Positions 6,659 to 11,834 of a stretch of 11,834 nt of DNA are shown piece by piece (the first letter of the stretch is position 1; every line of letters starts with the position of its first letter). The stretch covers positions 1 through 11,834 of the forward strand of contig JAISZQ010000034.1 of NCBI GenBank assembly GCA_031269165.1. The letters are read 5' to 3'. The notes under the pieces are model-generated. The model ran no database searches and was not told the DNA's origin. It saw nothing but the letters and a program-made list of their open reading frames with translations. Origin of the DNA: Spirochaetaceae bacterium (GTDB taxonomy: Bacteria; Spirochaetota; Spirochaetia; Treponematales; Breznakiellaceae). Both the position numbers and the translations under genes were made by a program.

Positions 6659-6751
6659 TTAATTCGTCTGCTCCTGCGCAGAGACGGTTTGGGTGAATAT
6701 TGCCGCCCCCATGACGACAATGCCGAATAGAAAAAGTGTTCTTTTTCTCAT
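6659..6751 (-). CDS. Signal-peptide-only leader ORF, copy 1
   Basis: 30 codons from ATG, reading MRKRTLFLFG...TVSAQEQTN and then TAA. It is an almost complete Sec signal peptide with nearly nothing after the cleavage site. The TAA is part of TAAGGAGG, the ribosome binding site of the zinc-ribbon gene. Its own AAGGAG site is 7 bases upstream of the ATG. Three other copies share length, stop and layout. It could be a leader that couples translation, a tiny exported peptide, or the remnant of a gene like 5049-5519. Confidence 0.65.
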   Translation of the reverse strand: MRKRTLFLFGIVVMGAAIFTQTVSAQEQTN

Positions 6752-6895
6752 AAGAGAACTCCTTCGCGGACCTCTCCGCGCACGTTTATGCCCGCCGGCA
6801 AATTTGTTTGTTTCCGTAGCGGCGCACGGACAACAATCAGAGCGAACCGGACAAGCGCGCCAGTCCGGTTCACCCATCTGTTTACGAACCGCTAA
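6752..6895 (-). repeat. L upstream repeat, copy 1
   Basis: About 145 bases that recur at 9722-9866 with only a handful of substitutions and one 1-base indel. It contains CGCGGA/TCCGCG (6765-6770/6775-6780) next to the AAGGAG site of the leader ORF, and GAACCGGAC/GTCCGGTTC (6844-6852/6863-6871). The second stem is kept in the other copy. A shorter match, covering only the first 50 bases, precedes the leader at 8447-8539. It probably serves as 5' untranslated region; no convincing promoter hexamers were found. Confidence 0.8.
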
Positions 6896-6922
6896 TGGGA
6901 ACCGAGTACCTTTGCCGTTGCG

Positions 6923-7540
6923 TCATAAAAAGTTCAAGAAAAAATAGTATGCTTGGATAACAGCATTGACGGCAAACAATACCAGTGCCGCGATCTTTAT
7001 TCCGCGATTAACATTCTTCAATCTTACGCAGGCAACGATACCAAAAACATAACCGACGAATTGAAGAAGGTCAAAAAAACCATAAACGTCTGCGGAAGGG
7101 GATGAATAGGTAACATTCCAAAACCAATACATTAATCCAGGCATGGTAATTAAAACAAGGAACACGAGGAAAAATAGTACCGCCAGCTTATTACTGTCGC
7201 CCGGCTGGCCTTGAGGGGGCATCGCTGGTTGAAAAATCGCCGACCCCTGCCTATTTGGACTCGTTCTTTCACCGCTTGCTTCAGCCGTTTTTTCGGGAAC
7301 AGCCGGTTGCGGCGGCACGTTGATCTGTTGCCGAGGGGCCGGCTGTATCGGGTATACCGGCGGTGCGGACTGCGGCACTACCGGCACGGCTGGTTCAGGC
7401 TGTGCCGGAACCGCCTGCAACGGGGACGCATTTACCGGCGTTGCGGACTGTGGCGCAACCTGTGCATTTACCGTCGCACCACATCCAGAACAAAACTTCG
7501 CGTTGGCGGCGATCTCTGCGCCGCAATTTTTGCAAAACAT
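6923..7540 (-). CDS. Zinc-ribbon membrane protein with three C-terminal helices
   Basis: 205 residues. Zinc ribbon 3-20 (C3/C6/C17/C20), Pro/Gln-rich linker to about 115, then three hydrophobic segments at about 118-140, 155-172 and 181-204. Residues 1-116 are nearly identical to those of gene 5719-6648, and the two part company straight after QPGDSN. The C-terminal part is unrecognised; it is aromatic-rich and ends within the last membrane segment. The ATG has GGAGG 5 bases upstream, overlapping the stop of leader 7551-7643. Lower G+C in the membrane part than in the module suggests a separate origin. Confidence 0.85.
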   Translation of the reverse strand: MFCKNCGAEIAANAKFCSGCGATVNAQVAPQSATPVNASPLQAVPAQPEPAVPVVPQSAPPVYPIQPAPRQQINVPPQPAVPEKTAEASGERTSPNRQGSAIFQPAMPPQGQPGDSNKLAVLFFLVFLVLITMPGLMYWFWNVTYSSPSADVYGFFDLLQFVGYVFGIVACVRLKNVNRGIKIAALVLFAVNAVIQAYYFFLNFL

Positions 7541-7550
7541 AATTACCTCC

Positions 7551-7643
7551 TTAACTCGTCTGCTCCTGCGCCGAGACGGTTTGGGTGAATATTGCCGCCC
7601 CCATGACGGCAATGCCGAATAGAAAAAGTGTTCTTTTTCTCAT
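7551..7643 (-). CDS. Signal-peptide-only leader ORF, copy 2
   Basis: 30 codons, MRKRTLFLFGIAVMG...VSAQEQTS then TAA inside the next gene's ribosome binding site. It differs from copy 1 at two residues. Only 28 bases separate its start from the end of gene 7672-8436, and the L upstream repeat is missing here except for the AACTCCTT (AAGGAGTT) stretch. So this copy must be transcribed from further upstream, with gene 7672-8436. Confidence 0.65.
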   Translation of the reverse strand: MRKRTLFLFGIAVMGAAIFTQTVSAQEQTS

Positions 7644-7671
7644 ATATAACTCCTTCCTCCCATTAATAACA

Positions 7672-8436
7672 TTAGGAGACGTGTATATTATTCCGTTTAA
7701 GCGATTCAACGAATTTTCCCCGTCTTCCCGCTCCAAACTGGAGCCGTATTGATTTATCCGAATTAAAGTCAATACGAATCGAGAGCGGTTCAATAAGCAC
7801 AACGTTGGTAACGGATGAAAATTCAATGGTTAACGCCTCTTCGGTTGCAACCCCTGAGCTAAGCAGTATTCTTTTATTGGTAACAACGATGCGTATCTGT
7901 GCTTTTGACCCGTATTTGAGTACCCCGCCTTCGCCCGCAAACGCCCAACCGGTAAACATTGCTGTTTCGCCTTCTTCAAGTTTGATCTTGCCGGCTCTAA
8001 TGAGGTACCCTCCAAACAGCGTAAGCGCAATAGCAATCCAACTCAAAGCCCCTAAATACGTTATCAACGTTGCGATGCAGCCAATGACACCAATGACAAC
8101 CATGACCCAACCAATTGTTTTCTTGTCCATAGTTTTCTCCGCGCCTTTCTTTTGTTCCACGGCAGGAGTGGCAGTACCGTCCACTGCGTAGTGCGGTTGC
8201 GGCGGCACATTGATCTGCTGCTGGGTAGCCGATGGTACCGGCGGCTGGTATACCGGCGGTACGGACTGCGGCACTACCAGCACGGCTGGTTCAGGCTGTG
8301 CCGGAACCGCCTGCAACGGGGGTGTATTTACCGGCGTTGCAGACTGCGGCGTAGCCTGTGCATTTGCCGTCGCGCCACATCCAGAACAAAACTTCGCGTT
8401 GGCGGCGATCTGTGCGCCGCAATTTGTACAAAACAT
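7672..8436 (-). CDS. Zinc-ribbon membrane protein with PH/GRAM-like domain
   Basis: 254 residues. Zinc ribbon 3-20 and a Pro/Gln-rich linker match the neighbouring modules up to INVPPQP (about residue 81), then the sequence is unrelated. Two membrane segments at about 108-128 and 130-147 are followed by a domain (155-250) with the pattern EGETAMFTGWA ... IRIVVTNKRILL ... IEFSSVTNV ... LQFGAGRRGKFVESLK, typical of bacterial PH/GRAM-like domains. M103 (codon 8128-8130) has its own GGAGA site 7 bases upstream, so the C-terminal part probably began as a separate gene of about 152 residues. Both starts could be used, giving a long and a short form. It lies 10 bases after leader 8447-8539. Confidence 0.85.
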   Translation of the reverse strand: MFCTNCGAQIAANAKFCSGCGATANAQATPQSATPVNTPPLQAVPAQPEPAVLVVPQSVPPVYQPPVPSATQQQINVPPQPHYAVDGTATPAVEQKKGAEKTMDKKTIGWVMVVIGVIGCIATLITYLGALSWIAIALTLFGGYLIRAGKIKLEEGETAMFTGWAFAGEGGVLKYGSKAQIRIVVTNKRILLSSGVATEEALTIEFSSVTNVVLIEPLSIRIDFNSDKSIRLQFGAGRRGKFVESLKRNNIHVS

Positions 8437-8446
8437 AACTACCTCC

Positions 8447-8539
8447 TTAATTTGTCTGCTCCTGTGCAGAGACGGTTTGGGTGAATATTGCCGCCCCCAT
8501 GACGACAATGCCGAATAGAAAAAGTGTTCTTTTTCTCAT
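8447..8539 (-). CDS. Signal-peptide-only leader ORF, copy 3
   Basis: 30 codons with the same protein as copy 1 and a TAA inside TAAGGAGG of the next gene. Third-position changes (for example GCA for GCG in the SAQ part) leave the peptide unchanged, a weak sign that it is kept as protein. The CGCGGA/TCCGCG hairpin lies upstream; the L repeat ends about 50 bases up. Confidence 0.65.
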   Translation of the reverse strand: MRKRTLFLFGIVVMGAAIFTQTVSAQEQTN

Positions 8540-8660
8540 AATACAACTCCTTCGCGGACCTCTCCGCGCACGTTTATGCCCGCCGGCAAAATTTATATTT
8601 CCAACCGCATAAGCAAGAATGTTTTTTGTTCCTGCGGCGCGGATAACACCATTGTTTGTT

Positions 8661-8787
8661 CCCCCCCGTCATTGCGGCCCCCTCGTCATTGCGAGCGGGC
8701 CGCTCATTAGAGCGGTCGAAGCAATCTAGGGTGAGGGCCTTCCCCCTCTGGATTGCTTCGTCTCCGCGCAGCCAGCCGCCGGAACGG
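8661..8787. repeat. Dispersed CGTCATTGCGAG repeat, copy 2
   Basis: CGTCATTGCG occurs twice, followed by the small stem CCGCTC/GAGCGG (8700-8705/8710-8715), the arms CGAAGCAATC (8717-8726) and GATTGCTTCG (8751-8760), and the end TCTCCGCGCAGCCAGCCGCCGGAA. It has the same layout as 4312-4406 with a longer centre. It fills the gap 8540-8793 between leader 3 and the OB/SH3 gene and ends 6-7 bases before that gene's stop codon. The remaining gap (8590-8660) shows nothing further. Confidence 0.75.
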
Positions 8788-8793
8788 GTGATT

Positions 8794-9513
8794 TTAATTG
8801 TTCGTTACGTCCTGCAGGTATGCTCCAAAACACCATCCTGTTCTGCCATCAGGCGTGGAAACACGCATCCAATTACCGCGATAACCGTCCCCGTCAACCG
8901 CTTGTACGCCTATTTCTAAAACCTTAACATAAGAGCCATAATCCAATAAGCCTATTTGTTGCCCGTTAAGTCCAGGACTATTACGCAGGCGCAGGTTCGT
9001 TCCATCATTTGTTATTACTCTGTGAGTCGCTTGAAAACTATTTTGCCATGAAGACGGCGCGGACGCTTGCGGCGCGGGCCGTGAAGTTGCGGGAGGAGGG
9101 GCTGATGTCTGCGGATTTGGGGTTACTATTACCCCCTCGTTTAAAAATATCATACCCGTACTATCTCCTCCGGTACAAATTCCCGTCATTGTTATTCGTT
9201 GTCCCATGGACAAATTGACTAATTTATTTTGTTCTGAGTTCGCTATAGAAATCATAATATCATAAAAGCTTCCCGTACCTAAAAAAATAATCGGTGGAGA
9301 ACCGCCCATCATAGAAGTAATTACTCCAGTCATTTTTAATTGTTTTCCATTATACTTACTATCCGCTTGAAATGGATTCGCTTGATATTCCTCACTTAAT
9401 TGTTGCGGGGTAACTTCGATAGCCGAAGACCAATTCTGCGCGATAACATCATGGACAGAGAAAAGTCCATAAACCAAAAGAGACAATACCAAATACACCG
9501 TTTTCTTGTTCAT
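8794..9513 (-). CDS. Secreted OB-fold-like plus SH3b protein
   Basis: 239 residues from MNKKTVYLVL. Residues 1-25 are a signal peptide ending DVIAQ. Residues 35-130 resemble the tRNA_anti-like OB-fold domain (EEYQANPFQADSKYNGKQLK, MTGVITSM, LSMGQRITMTGICTGG). A Pro/Ser/Ala linker spans 132-157. Residues 163-236 form a bacterial SH3 domain (NLRLRNSPGLNGQQIGLLDYGSYVKVLE ... GNWMRVSTPDGRTGWCFGAYL), usually a cell-wall or peptide-binding module. GGAGG precedes the ATG by about 6 bases, so this start is preferred. The frame stays open upstream through a degenerate zinc ribbon (9514-9618), so a fused 274-residue product is also possible. Confidence 0.85.
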   Translation of the reverse strand: MNKKTVYLVLSLLVYGLFSVHDVIAQNWSSAIEVTPQQLSEEYQANPFQADSKYNGKQLKMTGVITSMMGGSPPIIFLGTGSFYDIMISIANSEQNKLVNLSMGQRITMTGICTGGDSTGMIFLNEGVIVTPNPQTSAPPPATSRPAPQASAPSSWQNSFQATHRVITNDGTNLRLRNSPGLNGQQIGLLDYGSYVKVLEIGVQAVDGDGYRGNWMRVSTPDGRTGWCFGAYLQDVTNN

Positions 9514-9618
9514 TCCTTCCTCCAAAAAATGTAACCTGTTGGCCGGCACGGACACGCCACATCCAGACCGAAACATCGCGTTGGCGGCGATCTTTGCGCC
9601 GCAATTTGTACAAAACAT
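9514..9618 (-). pseudogene. Degenerate zinc-ribbon stub, in frame with the OB/SH3 gene
   Basis: 35 codons, MFCTNCGAKIAANAMFRSGC and then an unrelated stretch ending LHFLEEG. The third zinc-binding Cys of the ribbon is Arg here (FRSGC for FCSGC), and the linker is gone. It keeps the ATG, the GGAGG site and the upstream leader ORF. It joins in frame to a gene with its own ribosome binding site and signal peptide, so the stub is probably the relic of a module swap. Confidence 0.65.
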
Positions 9619-9628
9619 AACGACCTCC

Positions 9629-9721
9629 TTAATTCGTCTGCTCCTGCGCAGAGACGGTTTTGGTGAATATTGCCGTCCCCATGACGGCAATGCCGAATAG
9701 AAAAAGTGTTCTTTTTCTCAT
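9629..9721 (-). CDS. Signal-peptide-only leader ORF, copy 4
   Basis: 30 codons, MRKRTLFLFGIAVMGTAIFT then KTVSAQEQTN and TAA. The most divergent copy: Thr for Ala and Lys for Gln in the core and cleavage region. The TAA again lies within the ribosome binding site of the zinc-ribbon stub. Confidence 0.6.
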   Translation of the reverse strand: MRKRTLFLFGIAVMGTAIFTKTVSAQEQTN

Positions 9722-9866
9722 AAGAGAACTCCTTCGCGGACCTCTCCGCGCACGTTTATGCCCGCCGGCACATTTGTTTGTTTCCGTAGCGGCGCACGGA
9801 CAACAATCAGAGTGAACCGGACAAGCGCGCCTGTCCGGTTTGCCCATGCTGTTTACGAACCGCTAA
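9722..9866 (-). repeat. L upstream repeat, copy 2
   Basis: Nearly identical to 6752-6895, at an offset of 2,970 bases. The stems CGCGGA/TCCGCG and AACCGGACA/TGTCCGGTT (9815-9823/9832-9840) are present. In the second stem an A-to-T change in the right arm adds one more pair than in copy 1. The repeat ends 8 bases before the stop codon of gene 9875-10378. Confidence 0.8.
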
Positions 9867-9874
9867 ATTGACAA

Positions 9875-10378
9875 TTAGTGTACCACCCAAACATTTTGAA
9901 AAAACTGTATAGTACCATTTGTCGTCCACCACCAATAATTGCCATTATTATCCGGGGTTGCTTCTAATATCACAGTTGAACCATTTATCTGTGTAACATT
10001 TATGAAAGACACACCCTCGGCAGCGCCTTCCAAGACATATCTTGAATCAAGAGTATTACCATAAGGGATTCTTTCTTCGCCAAGATCTTCCCACCCGGTG
10101 AATTCGCCATTCCATGGGCGAAAATTTCCTTTGACTACCAAAACCGTACCATTAGCTTTTATGGAAAATTCTTTCAAATAGTAACCGATATATTCGCTCC
10201 TCACACTTCTGTTGATACCGCCATCCTGGTAGTTAAACTGTTTGTATTCTCCTGAACCGCTTTGGGTAGAACCCATTGCAAATACAGAAACGCCTAAAAC
10301 TACAAGATATACAAAAGCAATGGCAACAATCATCTTACCTTTTCCCTGTATACTGCACATTTTCATTTCTTTCTTCAT
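9875..10378 (-). CDS. Exported protein of unknown function
   Basis: 167 residues from MKKEMKMCSI. A long N-terminal basic stretch is followed by a hydrophobic segment (about 16-35, ending VSVFAMG), either a signal peptide or a membrane anchor. The rest is beta-rich with many Gly and Asn (LKEFSIKANGTVLVVKGNFRPWNG, YVLEGAAEGVSFINVTQINGSTVILEA, NYWWWTTNGTIQFF). No known domain recognised. GAGGAG lies 9 bases before the ATG. Upstream is U element copy 2, and the first codons resemble those of the TPR gene 4416-4856, so the two unrelated genes share a 5' module. The lower G+C body differs from the U region. Confidence 0.8.
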   Translation of the reverse strand: MKKEMKMCSIQGKGKMIVAIAFVYLVVLGVSVFAMGSTQSGSGEYKQFNYQDGGINRSVRSEYIGYYLKEFSIKANGTVLVVKGNFRPWNGEFTGWEDLGEERIPYGNTLDSRYVLEGAAEGVSFINVTQINGSTVILEATPDNNGNYWWWTTNGTIQFFQNVWVVH

Positions 10379-10433
10379 TTCATTGTTCTCCTCATTGTTT
10401 GTCCCCCGCTTTCCTTTTTTGCGGAGAGACACT

Positions 10434-10508
10434 GTTGAATGCCACGCAGGGCATCCGCGAATCCGCTGTTCCGTCACGACTGGCTGCCCATCAGCCAGCC
10501 GCCGGAAT
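10434..10508 (-). repeat. U element copy 2 (75 bp)
   Basis: Same length and ends as 4911-4985 and 11487-11561. On the transcribed strand it can form TGGCTG/CAGCCA and ATGCC/GGCAT stems. It lies 55 bases before the start of gene 9875-10378. The homology to copy 3 goes on for about 60 identical bases past the CCGGAAT end and into the TPR 3' end. Confidence 0.85.
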
Positions 10509-10536
10509 CTGTATGTGTCGTCTTCTTATGCTGTTT

Positions 10537-10545
10537 CTATCCCAT
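10537..10545 (-). other. Two-codon start-stop ORF, copy 1
   Basis: AGGAGG (complement of 10551-10556), a 5-base spacer, then ATG GGA TAG. The same string occurs at 11590-11598. Perfect ribosome binding sequence with almost no coding length; either chance, a deletion scar or a ribosome-loading site. Confidence 0.3.
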
Positions 10546-10567
10546 GATGTCCTCCTGTCTCCATCTT

Positions 10568-10717
10568 TTAATACCCCCTGTCCCGCAGGGCTTCAAGATT
10601 ACTCCGCGCACCGGCGTCATTGGGATTGAGTTGCAACGCCTTCTCCCAGTCCGCGCGGGCGCGGGCGCGGGCGCGGGCGTAATCCCCTTTGTAATAATAG
10701 GCACGCCCCGGTTTTGG
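10568..10717 (-). pseudogene. TPR gene remnant (3' end only)
   Basis: Encodes the last part of a TPR protein: RAYYYKGDYARARARARADW then EKALQLNPNDAGARSNLEAL and RDRGY, stop TAA. It matches the ends of genes 4416-4856 and 11621-11834. It has no start; the expected NRGxAYY motif is broken at CCGGGGCGT, and the text upstream is the end of gene 10719-11402. It therefore appears cut by insertion of, or exchange with, that gene. Confidence 0.8.
10655..10678. repeat. GCGGGC hexanucleotide tandem repeat (4 units)
   Basis: Four perfect GCGGGC units, extending the Ala-Arg string of the TPR remnant to ARARARARA. The intact copies have a single ARA at this place. Slippage in six-base steps would keep the frame. 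Confidence 0.85.
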
Positions 10718-10718
10718 G

Positions 10719-11402
10719 TTACGACAGCCGCTCTCCTATGTTCTGCAATTCATCTCGGACGCGCTCGTATAAAACTTCGGCGTCTGTTTCAAGCGTCAAC
10801 CCGTTAAAGAATTTGTAATAAGCGGCGTCTTTACCATCGTCCTTGCCTTTTCCCTTATAGCCGCACTCCTCCAGTTTGGTGTGTGTAAAGTCGGCTTTCA
10901 GCCATGTTTGACGACTCAGCAGTTCTATACTGAATGTCATGTTCTCCGAGGTGTTATCCGTGAAGTGTTCTTGTGGCTGGAAGCCTACCCAGATGGGGAG
11001 GTTTTTTTTGTCCCCGAAAGAACAATAGGCAAAAAAACCTATCGCTAAATACTCAGATTTCTTTGGGTCCCTGTGAATCGCCAAGTAAAAACCGCTCTCT
11101 TCGTCTTTTGCAATGATCTTATTTTCTATGCCCCGGCTGAATTGCGACGATGCCGTGTCTGCCTTGATCATATTGATTGTGATATTGCTTGAGAAATTGT
11201 ATGTGTTATTGTATGTGTTATTGACTGTGGGATTACCGCCAAACACGACCCCTTTATTGGTTGCTGTGGCATTTCCCGTGTCGGATGCCGGCGCGTTACC
11301 GTTTGTTGCAGTTTTTCCACTATTGGACGACCATGAGTTTTTCCACTTATTCTTAAAGAAGTCAAAAATAGCGCTGGCTAATAATAATAATTTTTCATCC
11401 AT
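10719..11402 (-). CDS. Asn/Thr-rich protein of unknown function
   Basis: 227 residues. The start MDEKLLLLASAIFDFFKNKW is a short hydrophobic/amphipathic helix, not a clear signal peptide. Residues 22-78 are low-complexity (Asn, Ser, Thr, Gly), including an exact NNTYNNTY repeat coded by two 12-base units at 11200-11223. Residues 88-227 look globular and mixed alpha/beta (GFYLAIHRDPKKSEYLAIGF, LPIWVGFQ, MTFSIELLSRQTWLKADF, a helical C-terminus VLYERVRDELQNIGERL). No family recognised. GAGGAG lies 7 bases before the ATG. It sits between two copies of a 1,053-bp-period repeat, with U element copy 3 upstream and a TPR remnant touching its stop codon. This makes it the clearest cargo-like gene of the window. 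Confidence 0.8.
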   Translation of the reverse strand: MDEKLLLLASAIFDFFKNKWKNSWSSNSGKTATNGNAPASDTGNATATNKGVVFGGNPTVNNTYNNTYNFSSNITINMIKADTASSQFSRGIENKIIAKDEESGFYLAIHRDPKKSEYLAIGFFAYCSFGDKKNLPIWVGFQPQEHFTDNTSENMTFSIELLSRQTWLKADFTHTKLEECGYKGKGKDDGKDAAYYKFFNGLTLETDAEVLYERVRDELQNIGERLS

Positions 11403-11486
11403 ACCGTTTCTCCTCTATAAAATCAATTCTGGCGCAAGCCTACGCCCCGCCTTCTATCCCTCCGCTCCTTTTTGCGGAGAAACACT

Positions 11487-11561
11487 GTTGAATGCCACGC
11501 AGGGCATCCACTAATCCGCTGTTCCGTCACGGCTGGGTGCCTATCAACCAGCCGCCGGAAT
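11487..11561 (-). repeat. U element copy 3 (75 bp)
   Basis: Same ends and length as the other two copies, 84 bases before the start of gene 10719-11402. The ATGCC/GGCAT stem is kept. The TGGCTG stem is altered (CACCCAGCC/GGCTGG) but can re-pair in a shifted register. A CTCCGC/GCGGAG hairpin lies on its downstream side. Confidence 0.85.
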
Positions 11562-11589
11562 CTGTATGTGTCGTCTTCTTATGCTGTTT

Positions 11590-11598
11590 CTATCCCAT
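11590..11598 (-). other. Two-codon start-stop ORF, copy 2
   Basis: Same AGGAGG, spacer and ATG GGA TAG as at 10537-10545, at an offset of exactly 1,053 bases within the duplicated spacer. Confidence 0.3.
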
Positions 11599-11620
11599 GA
11601 TGTCCTCCTGTCTCCATCTT

Positions 11621-11834
11621 TTAATACCCCTGCTTTCGCAGGACTTCAAGATTACCCCGCGCATCGGCATCGTTGGGATCGAGTTGCAACGCCTTCTCCC
11701 AGTCTGCACGAGCACGGGCGTAATCCTTTTTCATAGCGTAGGCGTAGCCCCGGTTATAGTACACTTCTGCATAATTGGGGTTGATCCGCAACGCCTGATT
11801 ATAGTCCGCTATCGCTTTGTCATTTTCCCCTTTG
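11621..11834 (-). CDS. TPR-repeat protein, C-terminal part (runs off the right edge)
   Basis: The last 71 codons are visible: KGENDKAIADYNQALRINPN, YAEVYYNRGYAYAMKKDYAR and a final ARADWEKALQLDPND with a LEVLRKQGY end, then TAA. That is the end of one TPR, a complete one and the capping helix, closely similar to gene 4416-4856. The start lies outside the window. It is probably the first visible gene of the minus-strand array; by analogy with 4416-4856 it should be exported. Confidence 0.85.
   Translation of the reverse strand, partial: KGENDKAIADYNQALRINPNYAEVYYNRGYAYAMKKDYARARADWEKALQLDPNDADARGNLEVLRKQGY

Noticed and set aside
6649..6720. Upstream extension of the zinc-ribbon proteins (MSSWGRQYSPKP...)
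   Set aside because: These residues are the leader ORF read in another frame. The ATG at MFC has the GGAGG site, and the signal-peptide frame is the conserved one.
10434..10508. U element as an integron attC site (it begins GTTGAAT, matching GTTRRRY)
   Set aside because: No matching RYYYAAC lies at the right distance on the proper side in any of the three copies, the element is not one long imperfect palindrome, and no integrase gene is seen. The genes also lie as mosaics rather than whole cassettes.
5719..11834. Diversity-generating retroelement behind the variable C-termini
   Set aside because: No reverse transcriptase, no template repeat, and the C-termini are unrelated domains rather than point-varied copies.

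Overview
The window looks like an accessory stretch of a spirochaete chromosome, most likely a Treponema of the gut type. The basis is indirect: about half G+C, TTG starts, strong AAGGAG/GAGGAG ribosome binding sites, many short exported proteins, TPR and zinc-ribbon/TM2 proteins, and abundant small dispersed repeats. No rRNA, tRNA, CRISPR array or complete insertion sequence is visible, and the species is an inference.

Left part (1-4075, plus strand). The 3' end of a frameshifted RAYT/IS200-like transposase gene ends inside a perfect hairpin. About 600 bases of hairpin-rich DNA without a supportable gene follow. A promoter then leads into a tight three-gene unit: an exported protein, an envelope protein with a predicted beta-barrel that overlaps the first gene, and the nuclease subunit SbcD. 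The partner gene sbcC does not follow; a convergent gene set starts instead.

Right part (4416-11834, minus strand; transcription runs from high to low coordinates). This is a repeat-rich array of small exported or membrane proteins that appears to be built by module shuffling. Two kinds of upstream module recur in front of unrelated genes. Module L is a hairpin, an AAGGAG site and a 30-codon ORF that is only a signal peptide. Its stop codon lies in the ribosome binding site of a gene starting with a zinc ribbon (MFCxNCGA) and a Pro/Gln-rich linker. Four L modules lead into four unrelated C-terminal parts: zinc ribbons plus TM2; three membrane segments; membrane segments plus a PH/GRAM-like domain; and an OB-fold-like plus SH3b secreted protein. 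A fifth gene (5049-5519) carries the same signal peptide in frame with a real mature domain. Module U is exactly 75 bp, in three copies, 54-84 bases upstream of a TPR protein gene, an exported protein gene and an Asn/Thr-rich protein gene.

The right edge holds a direct duplication with a 1,053-bp period (TPR 3' end, spacer and U). It flanks one gene and has left a truncated TPR remnant behind. Retained ribosome binding sites at several fusion joints, degenerate zinc ribbons and start-stop mini-ORFs suggest recent recombination. The function of the array is not known. The proteins look like envelope or secreted factors that vary downstream of shared expression and export signals.
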